A stretch of DNA of 6,755 nt, taken from assembly GCA_016207625.1 (NCBI GenBank), contig JACQPF010000118.1, positions 1-6,755 on the forward strand, written 5' to 3'. The notes beneath the pieces are model-generated. The model worked only from the letters and a program-made list of their open reading frames with translations. It was not told the DNA's origin and made no database searches. This DNA is from Elusimicrobiota bacterium (GTDB lineage Bacteria; Elusimicrobiota; Elusimicrobia; FEN-1173). Positions 1 to 5,895 of this stretch are shown piece after piece. Position 1 is the first letter of the stretch; each line of letters begins with the position of its first letter. Made by a program: the position numbers and the translations under genes.

Positions 1-718
1 CCGTGGACCGCAGGATCACCACGTCGCCCCGCTTCAGCCGCGCACCGATGGTCTGGGACGCCGCCTCGACGGATTTCAAGTTGGGGCGCTGGGTGTTTTT
101 GTCGATGGGAGTACCGACGGTAATGATGTAGATGTCGCAGACCTCCTGGTCCAGGCGATCCAGCAGGATCAAATTTTTCCCATTCGTCTTCTGAAGGGCC
201 ATTTCCAAGCCCTCTTCATGGAAATGGGGCCGGCCCGCCTGGATGGACTTCAAAACGGTCGGATTGACCTCCAAACCAACAACCTTGAACCCCACATCGG
301 CCAAGGTCACCGCCATGGGAAGTCCGACGTACCCCATCCCCAAAACGCAAACCGTTTTCGACCGGACGTTCAACATGGCATGCCCTTCGCTGTAGGACAA
401 AAGCCCTTTGACGCGGCGCTGCGCGTCCAGCACGGGAACGATGCGATGGCGCATGTTAAGCATTTTGAAGAGCTCCTCCGGCGGCATCCCCTCATAGGCC
501 ACGACGGCCGAGCGGTTCACCACCGCACTGACCGGGTCCTCCAGCGTAACGCCTTTCAAGAGCGCGCGACGCACGTCGCCGTCTGCGACCACCCCGATGA
601 AACGCTCGGAAGAATCCACGACGACGGCTAGGCCCGAACCGGCCCGGGTCACCACCTCCAGCATCTCTCGGACCGGCATGGATTCATTCACTAAAATAGA
701 CTTCGTATCAACCCCCAT
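1..718 (-). CDS. CBS-pair domain fused to nucleotide-sugar dehydrogenase (3' end outside window)
   Basis: Reading leftward from the ATG at 718, 239 codons are open without a stop and run off the window. Residues about 6-117 form two CBS motifs: the first carries GVVADGDVRRALL (42-54), the second RIVPVLD (92-98) then GLLS. This resembles the CBS pairs of sugar nucleotidyltransferases found in nonulosonate loci. From residue 121 a Rossmann fold begins: VCVLGMGYVGLP (123-134, G127/G129/G132), an acidic E150 after strand two, HEEGL (167-171), ITVGTPID (199-206) and ILRST at the edge. That is the N-terminal NAD domain of the UDP-glucose/GDP-mannose dehydrogenase family, which oxidises C6 of a nucleotide sugar to a uronic acid with NAD. 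The catalytic Cys and C-terminal domain lie outside. The start overlaps the preceding gene by 11 bases and has a near-perfect Shine-Dalgarno. The fusion is read in one frame. Substrate is unknown; UDP-GlcNAc or UDP-ManNAc are plausible. The CBS pair may bind an adenine nucleotide and tune activity (inference). Confidence 0.88.
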   Translation of the reverse strand, partial: MGVDTKSILVNESMPVREMLEVVTRAGSGLAVVVDSSERFIGVVADGDVRRALLKGVTLEDPVSAVVNRSAVVAYEGMPPEELFKMLNMRHRIVPVLDAQRRVKGLLSYSEGHAMLNVRSKTVCVLGMGYVGLPMAVTLADVGFKVVGLEVNPTVLKSIQAGRPHFHEEGLEMALQKTNGKNLILLDRLDQEVCDIYIITVGTPIDKNTQRPNLKSVEAASQTIGARLKRGDVVILRST

Positions 719-1595
719 AAACAACCTCCTGCAGCAATTGGTATCCGCTCAAAACGTCCGCCAAGGCGTGTCCCCGGGTTTCCAACGTGACGACCTTGTC
801 TTGAAGCGGCAGCCGCTTCAAGATCGGGATCATCCAGCTGTCACGGGTGAACACATCGTGGCTGTCAAAGTCTCCCTCATTTTGAGAGACATGCACCTCA
901 AAAATCCGATTTCCGTATTTCCCGAACGCGTGTTGGATGGCCGCTTCGCGGTCCAATCCCAGGTAATGGCAGGTCACGTTCAAATGACCAAAATCGAAAA
1001 GCATCCCCAGGTTGTCCAAGTCCCCCAGCGCCCGGAACATCTCATCCCATTCGTCGGGGACACACATGATAGAATAATTCTTCTTCGCGTTTATAGGGAA
1101 AAGATTTTCCACGCCGACCCTGATTCCCAAAGAACGCCCAAACCCGCACAATTCCCGCACCGACGCAAAGCATCTTTCGACGGCGCCCTCACGCGCGTCT
1201 GTGGGCGAGATGTCCTCGAAATAATCCGCGTATCCCTTGGGGACAAGACGTGAGCGGTATCCCGCATGGATTGTGTACAAGTCCAATCCCAGCGCACCGG
1301 CCAGCCGCATGCTGTTTTTGGCAAATCCGAGGCTCCGACGCCGCTCCTCGTCATCCGAGGAGGCGATGTTTAAAATGAACGACTGGGCGGGCGGAGGAAA
1401 ATAATTGTGCACGGAGAAAATATACCCATCCTTCTGCTGGGCCTCCTTCAGCCGGGGGAGCGGATCCGGCGTGTATTCGCTGCCGCCGCTCAACTCCACA
1501 AAACGCACATCGGTCTCTGACAGAGCGTGAAAAACCTCGTCGATCGCCTTGGTCTTCTGGAAAGAAGACGACAGGTAGACGCCCGGCCGCGTCAT
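708..1595 (-). CDS. TIM-barrel sugar isomerase/epimerase-like protein (AP endonuclease family 2 fold)
   Basis: This 295-residue protein has the strand-end pattern of the xylose-isomerase-like TIM barrel: FVELSGG (32-38), SVHNYFPPP (61-69), YTIHAG (107-112), VGVENLFP (160-167), LFDFGHLNVT (199-208), FEVHVSQNEG (232-241) and VTLETRG (269-275). E163, D201 or H204, H235 and E272 sit where divalent-metal ligands are found in this superfamily; H246 in DSHD may also take part. Members isomerise or epimerise sugars or act as endonuclease IV. A sugar role is far likelier between polysaccharide genes, but substrate and reaction cannot be read from sequence. The ATG at 1595 shares ATGA with the methyltransferase stop, with GGAGAG seven bases upstream, so the open frame extending upstream to 1736 is not used. 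The protein could convert a keto or oxidised intermediate made by the oxidoreductase of the same operon (inference). Confidence 0.85.
   Translation of the reverse strand: MTRPGVYLSSSFQKTKAIDEVFHALSETDVRFVELSGGSEYTPDPLPRLKEAQQKDGYIFSVHNYFPPPAQSFILNIASSDDEERRRSLGFAKNSMRLAGALGLDLYTIHAGYRSRLVPKGYADYFEDISPTDAREGAVERCFASVRELCGFGRSLGIRVGVENLFPINAKKNYSIMCVPDEWDEMFRALGDLDNLGMLFDFGHLNVTCHYLGLDREAAIQHAFGKYGNRIFEVHVSQNEGDFDSHDVFTRDSWMIPILKRLPLQDKVVTLETRGHALADVLSGYQLLQEVVYGG
725..730 (-). promoter_or_regulatory. Ribosome binding site AGGAGG for the CBS-dehydrogenase fusion
   Basis: AGGAGG lies six bases (TTGTTT) upstream of the ATG at 718, inside the 3' end of the preceding gene. It fixes the start at 718 and shows that translation begins at the CBS domain, so the CBS region belongs to the dehydrogenase and is not read-through. 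Confidence 0.85.
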
Positions 1596-2377
1596 TGCGG
1601 CTCTCTCCGGCGGCCGACGATTTGAAACCCGATGCTCTCCTCCGGGCATCGCCGCGCATAATCCTTCTTCCATTCGTGCAAGCGCCTGTAAAGCCCCAAG
1701 GATATCCCTCCCACGAGATCGATCGCCCCCACCCACGGTGTATCCACGACGACGGGACCTTCCCGGATGATTTCGAAGCCCCGGCTCAAAAGCTGGGAAT
1801 GAATCTCGTCGCGGGTGTATTCAAACTTGTGATCCGGATCCGAGTAAGAGAACAACCCGGCCGCCGCCAGGCGCCGGCGCCACGTGGTCATGCGGTTCGG
1901 CACCGCCAGCAGCAGGAATCCGCCGGGCTTCAGCACGCGCCGGGCCTCTTCCAGGACCCTATCTCTTTGGCGCAAATGCTCCAGGACATCCAACATCATG
2001 ACTTTGGTGAACTGTCCATCCTGAAACGGAAAGCTCTCTTCCGCGTTCCCAGCCCGGAAGGTGACGTTGCACAAACCTTGCGTGTGGGCGGTCCGCTCGC
2101 CGATACCGAGGGATTCCGGGTTATGATCAAACCCGATCACGGACCGGCAGACACGCGCGGCCCGGATGGCGTGCATGCCGGAACCGCACCCCACATCAAG
2201 GAGGATATCCTCCGCCTGGATCAGCGACAGGTACCAATATTGATCCGGATCTTCCCCGAGCAGATGCTTGGGGTGAACGTATTCCGGATGCTTTCCCGTC
2301 CATTTCACGAGCTTGATGGACGCCCGCTTCATTTTGTGGTTGACCCAGACGATGAAGTTCAGGCACCAGCGTATCAT
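1592..2377 (-). CDS. Class I SAM-dependent methyltransferase
   Basis: This 261-residue protein has a Rossmann-type methyltransferase core: motif I LLDVGCGSGMHA (59-70), the acidic ribose-binding residue D84 in VIGFDHN, AGNAEESFPF (109-118), motif IV MLDVLEHL (128-135) and RVLKPGGFLLLAVPN (147-161). This matches the Methyltransf_11/UbiE-like group. An N-terminal part of about 50 residues (lysine-rich, with HPKHLLGEDPDQYWY) and a C-terminal part of about 80 residues probably shape the acceptor site. There is no signal peptide or clear membrane span. The chosen ATG at 2377 shares ATGA with the stop of the acyltransferase. A longer reading frame back to 2590 would add 71 Gly/Arg-rich residues and is a shadow of the acyltransferase gene. 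The operon context suggests O- or N-methylation of a sugar or sugar nucleotide, but the acceptor is unknown. Confidence 0.88.
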   Translation of the reverse strand: MIRWCLNFIVWVNHKMKRASIKLVKWTGKHPEYVHPKHLLGEDPDQYWYLSLIQAEDILLDVGCGSGMHAIRAARVCRSVIGFDHNPESLGIGERTAHTQGLCNVTFRAGNAEESFPFQDGQFTKVMMLDVLEHLRQRDRVLEEARRVLKPGGFLLLAVPNRMTTWRRRLAAAGLFSYSDPDHKFEYTRDEIHSQLLSRGFEIIREGPVVVDTPWVGAIDLVGGISLGLYRRLHEWKKDYARRCPEESIGFQIVGRRREPQ

Positions 2378-3057
2378 CGGGGGAGATCTTTGACCTTCGC
2401 CGCCCAAACGCGACGACCGGCCCTCCGCAGGGGGAACGCAGGGACCCCAACCACCGTCTGGCCCGCCTCCACATCCCTCACCGCGACCGCGCCGGCGCCG
2501 ATCACCGCGCCGCCGCCGATCCTCACTCCCGGCAACACCGTGACGCCCGCCCCGATGAAAGCGGTCCGCCCCACCTCCACCCGGCCGCACAGGGTGGCAT
2601 TGGGGGAAAGATACGTGTGGTCTCCCACCCGGCAGGTGTGGTCCACAACGGCGCCGTTATTGACGACAACATTGCTCCCCAGGACCGCATCTGTGTTCAC
2701 GACGGCGTTGGCCATGACCACGCAGCCTTCCCCCACCCGTGCCATCCGAGAAACGACCGCGCTGGGGTGCACCAAGGCCGGGAATTTCAGGCCTTGCTTC
2801 GCCAGTATTTCAAAAACTTTCCTCCGGGCTTCCATCTGCCGGTTACCGATCCCGATGACAGCTCCATCAATGCGTCCTTGCCGCTTTAAAAAAACAGCCT
2901 GCGTGTCGCTTCGAATGACGCGCACTCCACAAATCGTCTTCCCCTTCCAATCGTCCCGGGGATCCGTAAAAGCCACCACCTTGTGGCGCAACACGTGAAC
3001 CGCCATGTCATACAGCGTGATGGCGTGGTCCCCGGCACCACAGATCACGAGCCGCAC
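2374..3057 (-). CDS. neuD: NeuD/PglD-family sugar acyltransferase (left-handed beta-helix)
   Basis: This 227-residue protein is the usual length for NeuD/PglD. Residues 1-95 form the small Rossmann PglD_N domain (LVICGAGDHA at 3-12, VIGIGN at 67-72), which binds the amino- or hydroxy-sugar. From about 97 onward, hexapeptide repeats build a left-handed beta-helix that binds acetyl-CoA. H140 in VVDHTCRVGD matches the catalytic base of PglD, and the chain ends with the usual GVPAFPLR. It starts with GTG at 3057, one base after the neuB stop; GGTGGGA upstream is an acceptable ribosome site. In nonulosonate loci such enzymes O-acetylate sialic acid or N-acetylate the diamino-sugar precursor; sequence does not settle which. 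Acting on a 3-amino uronic sugar is another option, given the dehydrogenase and oxidoreductase nearby. Family is certain, the symbol less so. Confidence 0.88.
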   Translation of the reverse strand: MRLVICGAGDHAITLYDMAVHVLRHKVVAFTDPRDDWKGKTICGVRVIRSDTQAVFLKRQGRIDGAVIGIGNRQMEARRKVFEILAKQGLKFPALVHPSAVVSRMARVGEGCVVMANAVVNTDAVLGSNVVVNNGAVVDHTCRVGDHTYLSPNATLCGRVEVGRTAFIGAGVTVLPGVRIGGGAVIGAGAVAVRDVEAGQTVVGVPAFPLRRAGRRVWAAKVKDLPR

Positions 3058-3058
3058 G

Positions 3059-4120
3059 CTATCGTCCCACCAAGGCCTGCGTGATGACTTGATCGAACTC
3101 GATGTCGCGGAGGGCTTTTTTGCCGATCACCCGGCCGATCTCTTTCGGCGGGAGCCCTGTCCCCGGGCGCTTGACGGACAACATGTCTGCCCGAAAGACT
3201 TCTCCCCGTCGAATCGGACGGGCGGCGACCAGGCTTTTTTGGAGCGCTTTCTTGATTTCCCGCTCGCAGGGAAGGATGCGCTTTCTCGCCTCCCCCAGCA
3301 CCTTTTCAACTGTGCGGACGCCCTTCACCAGGTCCGCCAACTGTTCCGGCTCCAGAGAAGCCTTGTGGTCCGCCCCCGCCAAGCTTCGATCCAGGGTGAA
3401 ATGCCTTTCGATGAAACAGGCCCCCAGGGTCACGGAGGCGAACGATGCGTAGTTGTCGGTGGAATGGTCCGAAAAACCGACGGGAAGACGGAATGTCTCC
3501 CGCAGGACCTCCAGGGTTTTTAAATGGATGTTTTCATGTGCGGTCGGGTAGTTGGAAGTGCAATGCAGCAACATGACCGGCCCCGACCCCGCCTTCTTTA
3601 GCCATCCCAAGGCGTCCCGGACTTCCTCCTCGGTGGACATTCCCACCGACAAGATGACCGGCTTTCCCGTCCGGCCGACCCGGCGGAGGAGAGGCTCATC
3701 GGTGACGTTCCCCGAAGCGATCTTGTAAACGGGCACGCGAAGCCGTTCCAAGAGCGGCACGCACCCCGCGTCAAAAGGCGTGGAGAAGAAAACCAGGCCT
3801 TTCCCCTCGGCATACGCCTTCAGGCGCCGATGGGAGGCCTCGTCCAGTTCAAGCGGCTTCAACCAGCCGTACTGGTCGGAGCCTCCTTTGACATTGGCTT
3901 TTTGATAGGCGGCCTTTTGCGCCTGCCCGCTGACCAACCGCTCCGTGGAAAAGGTCTGGAACTTCACCCCGTCGACACCGCAGCGAACCGCGGCGTCGAT
4001 CATCCGGCGGGCCAGCCGTTCGGAACCGTTGTGGTTGATGCCGATTTCGGCGGCGATGAACACCGGGCGGCCCGGCGCCAAGGTCCGGCCCGCAAAGCGA
4101 AACGTGTCGTTCGGCTTCAT
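3059..4120 (-). CDS. neuB: Nonulosonate synthase, N-acetylneuraminate/legionaminate synthase family
   Basis: This complete 353-residue protein condenses PEP with an N-acylated hexosamine (ManNAc or a 6-deoxy diamino analogue) to give a nine-carbon sialic-type sugar in the cytoplasm. The N-terminal TIM barrel has FIAAEIGINHNG (21-32, E25), GVKFQTF (51-57, K53), FFSTPFD (111-117), YKIASG (132-137), LHCTSNYP (185-192) and the two metal-ligand histidines H219 (GFSDHS) and H240 (IERHFTLDR), with AGADHKASLEP (248-258). E25 and K53 carry the same numbers as the PEP-site residues of the Neisseria enzyme, and both histidines are offset by four. A C-terminal SAF (antifreeze-like) domain follows from about 290, with the substrate-contacting KRPGTGLPP. 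ATG at 4120 overlaps the neuA stop (ATGA), preceded by AAGGGGAG. Neu5Ac versus legionaminate specificity cannot be assigned; no NeuC lies in the window. Confidence 0.94.
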   Translation of the reverse strand: MKPNDTFRFAGRTLAPGRPVFIAAEIGINHNGSERLARRMIDAAVRCGVDGVKFQTFSTERLVSGQAQKAAYQKANVKGGSDQYGWLKPLELDEASHRRLKAYAEGKGLVFFSTPFDAGCVPLLERLRVPVYKIASGNVTDEPLLRRVGRTGKPVILSVGMSTEEEVRDALGWLKKAGSGPVMLLHCTSNYPTAHENIHLKTLEVLRETFRLPVGFSDHSTDNYASFASVTLGACFIERHFTLDRSLAGADHKASLEPEQLADLVKGVRTVEKVLGEARKRILPCEREIKKALQKSLVAARPIRRGEVFRADMLSVKRPGTGLPPKEIGRVIGKKALRDIEFDQVITQALVGR

Positions 4121-4842
4121 GAAGACTCCCCTTCGGCCAGCAGAATTTCCGCCATTTTGAAATCAAAATACGAGTCGATGTTCACAAAACCGTGCTCCGG
4201 CATGATCACCAGCCGCATGTCCTTGCCGTACATGGCGTTGGGCCGTTCGGACAGTGCCGACAGGAGCACCGCGGACCGAAGGGCGTCCACAACCCCGTTG
4301 TGCCGATAGAGGGGAGGCAACATCTGCCGCTGGTAATGGGTTTCGGCGCTGAATCCTTCCAGAAAGGGCACGGCCCGGTCCTCTTCCTGCAACTTCAGCA
4401 TCCAATAAGGATGAACGTGCCCGACGTTATACCCCGTGCGGACGGAGTCCGCCCCCGTCTCAAAGAGCTGTTGCACGACCCGGTCGATCAAACCCGCCGG
4501 TCGAATGGGGCAGGTGGGCCGGAGCACCACAAGGGCCTCGGGGACGCCGCCCTCATGCTCATTGAACCATTGGAGCAAGTGCTGATGGACGGGAAGGTCG
4601 GGCGTATTGTCCTGGGCCAGCTCCGCGGGGCGGAGGAAAGGCGTTTCCGCCCCCCATTGGCAGGCCACGGCGGCGATTTCTGGGTCATCCGTGGAGACGA
4701 TCACCCGGTCCACCAAGTCGGCGGCGCGTCCCTGCTCAATGCTGTAGGCGATCAGCGGCTTGCCGCCCAGGGGACGAAGGTTCTTCCGGGGAATGCCCTT
4801 GGAGCCTCCTCGAGCCGGAATGACAGCGATCACACGGCTCAT
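4117..4842 (-). CDS. neuA: CMP-nonulosonate (acylneuraminate) cytidylyltransferase
   Basis: This 241-residue protein transfers CMP from CTP to the nine-carbon sugar made by NeuB, giving the donor for glycosyltransferases. The CTP-binding signature AVIPARGGSKGIPRKN occupies 6-21. It is followed by GKPLIAYSIE (27-36), VIVSTDD (47-53), LRPTCPIR (107-114, usually LQPTSPLR), YRHNGVV (179-185) and NIDSYFDFKMAE (221-232). The last motif usually reads (D/E)IDxxxDxxxAE; here the first acidic residue is Asn221, while D223 and D227 remain. Whether metal binding is affected is uncertain, as this position varies in the family. The ATG at 4842 shares ATGA with the oxidoreductase stop and lacks a strong ribosome site, so translation is probably coupled. 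Position next to neuB supports a nonulosonate over a KDO (KdsB) assignment. Confidence 0.92.
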   Translation of the reverse strand: MSRVIAVIPARGGSKGIPRKNLRPLGGKPLIAYSIEQGRAADLVDRVIVSTDDPEIAAVACQWGAETPFLRPAELAQDNTPDLPVHQHLLQWFNEHEGGVPEALVVLRPTCPIRPAGLIDRVVQQLFETGADSVRTGYNVGHVHPYWMLKLQEEDRAVPFLEGFSAETHYQRQMLPPLYRHNGVVDALRSAVLLSALSERPNAMYGKDMRLVIMPEHGFVNIDSYFDFKMAEILLAEGESS

Positions 4843-5828
4843 GCGACCACGGACACCTTTTGTTTCGTGGACGCCTCAATGGCCGCCATCAGGGTTTTCA
4901 TGGTGCGCACGCCCTCCTTGAGTGGAGCGCGCACTTCGGCCCCGGTCTTGATGGACTCCAGGAAATGCCGGCTCTCATTGAGGTACATGGTGTTCTTGTC
5001 GTTTTTGAAGGGATAGACTTCCCACTTTTTCTGAGCGGCGATGTAGGCCTTCACCTCATAGGCGTAAAAGTCCCAGAAGAGGTTGCCCTCTTCGCCCTTG
5101 ATTTCCATATGTTTCTGATGGGCGCGACCAAGCATGTCCGTGTGGATGCTTCCCACCACGCCGGAATTGAAGCGGATAAGCATCTCCGCGAAATCATCGG
5201 TTTCCACCTCCAGGCTGCTCAGGCGGTCATTGATGCAGGAAACGGACTTGACATCCCCGAAGAGGTGCTCCGCCAGGTCCAGGATATGGCTCTGGTCCAG
5301 GATGGACCCGCCGCCCTGAGCTTTTTTCGCCATGTAGAACATGCGGTAGTCCTCCCAGGGATGCCAGTCCGGCAGGTATTCACTGAATTCCCCACGGACG
5401 AAAAGCGGCTTCCCGATGACGCCGGACTCGAAGAGCGCCTTTAACTTCTCCACGGAGGGGTCGAACCGGAAAGGATAGGCCATGAGGGCGGTGAGCTTCT
5501 TTTGGTTGACTATTTTCAGGAGTTGCTCCGCTCCCTCCAATGAATCCGCCAAAGGCTTTTCAATCATGAGGTGGACGCCCCGTTCCGCCAATTGAACGCC
5601 CTGCTTGATGTGCAAGGCCGTAGGGCTGCAGAGGATGGCCGCATCGTATTTCTGGGAAAGGGCGTCCTCCAAGATGGAAAAGGTCTTTTTGAGACCGAAG
5701 CGGGCTTCCACTTCCTTCCGCCGATCTTCGCGAGTGTCCACACCAGCGATGTCTTCCACGCCAAGGCTCTTGAAGTTTCCGATGTGCCGTTTGCCAATTG
5801 AACCACATCCGACGACTAACAATTTCAT
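4839..5828 (-). CDS. Gfo/Idh/MocA-family NAD(P)-dependent oxidoreductase
   Basis: This complete 329-residue protein has an N-terminal Rossmann domain with VVGCGSIGKRH (5-15) and D31 ending strand two, which favours NAD over NADP. The family motif EKPLADS (90-96) supplies the catalytic Lys91. The C-terminal substrate domain carries GEFSEYLPDWHPWEDYR (146-162), GGGSILDQSHILD (172-184; likely catalytic D178 and H181) and a closing helix. D-x-x-H spacing is one residue shorter than the common D-x-x-x-H and appears to mark a subfamily. As recalled, relatives with the LPDWHPWEDYR stretch occur beside nonulosonate genes; this was not checked by search. Such enzymes oxidise a ring hydroxyl of a sugar or sugar nucleotide, often at C3. 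It leads the structural genes, has AAGGAG upstream, and overlaps neuA by four bases. It could make a keto intermediate for the TIM-barrel protein, but this is inference. Confidence 0.9.
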   Translation of the reverse strand: MKLLVVGCGSIGKRHIGNFKSLGVEDIAGVDTREDRRKEVEARFGLKKTFSILEDALSQKYDAAILCSPTALHIKQGVQLAERGVHLMIEKPLADSLEGAEQLLKIVNQKKLTALMAYPFRFDPSVEKLKALFESGVIGKPLFVRGEFSEYLPDWHPWEDYRMFYMAKKAQGGGSILDQSHILDLAEHLFGDVKSVSCINDRLSSLEVETDDFAEMLIRFNSGVVGSIHTDMLGRAHQKHMEIKGEEGNLFWDFYAYEVKAYIAAQKKWEVYPFKNDKNTMYLNESRHFLESIKTGAEVRAPLKEGVRTMKTLMAAIEASTKQKVSVVA

Positions 5829-5835
5829 TGGGTCG

Positions 5836-5841
5836 CTCCTT
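5836..5841 (-). promoter_or_regulatory. Ribosome binding site AAGGAG for the oxidoreductase
   Basis: AAGGAG lies seven bases upstream of the ATG at 5828. It is the entry site for translation of the coupled structural genes, in contrast to the regulator gene, which has no recognisable Shine-Dalgarno. Confidence 0.8.
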
Positions 5842-5869
5842 CGGGGTTCTAAATAAAAACAAGATTTAA

Positions 5870-5889
5870 ATTATACCAAAACAACATCA
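5870..5889 (-). promoter_or_regulatory. Putative internal promoter (extended -10) ahead of the structural genes
   Basis: In the 67-base gap between regulator and oxidoreductase, the minus strand carries TTTGGTATAAT (5880-5870): a perfect -10 with the TG extension, pointing into the oxidoreductase. No good -35 is seen at 16-18 bases (best is TAAGCA-like), which is typical of extended -10 promoters or of activated ones. The predicted start is near 5863, giving a leader of about 35 bases. TGATGT (5889-5884) just upstream is also present ahead of the regulator's own -10. Confidence 0.6.
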
Positions 5890-5895
5890 ACCTGC

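Noticed and set aside
355..720. CBS region as a separate small gene, or a frameshifted junction with the dehydrogenase
   Set aside because: Codon-by-codon reading from 718 to 1 shows one frame with no stop, and no ribosome site or second start is needed between residues 117 and 123.
1596..1736. 47-residue N-terminal extension of the TIM-barrel protein
   Set aside because: It overlaps the methyltransferase. The ATG at 1595 has GGAGAG seven bases upstream and an ATGA overlap, and the barrel starts right after it.
2378..2590. 71-residue N-terminal extension of the methyltransferase
   Set aside because: It is Gly/Arg-rich and overlaps the acyltransferase beta-helix coding region. The ATG at 2377 gives the ATGA coupling seen at the other junctions.
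1595..2998. 467-codon open frame on the plus strand
   Set aside because: It lies antisense to the methyltransferase and acyltransferase genes, whose products have clear family motifs. The plus-strand translation is Pro/Arg/Thr-rich without any recognisable domain, and GC-rich third positions on the other strand remove stops.
4192..5016. 274-codon open frame on the plus strand
   Set aside because: It is antisense to neuA and the oxidoreductase, with no motif. It is a shadow frame.
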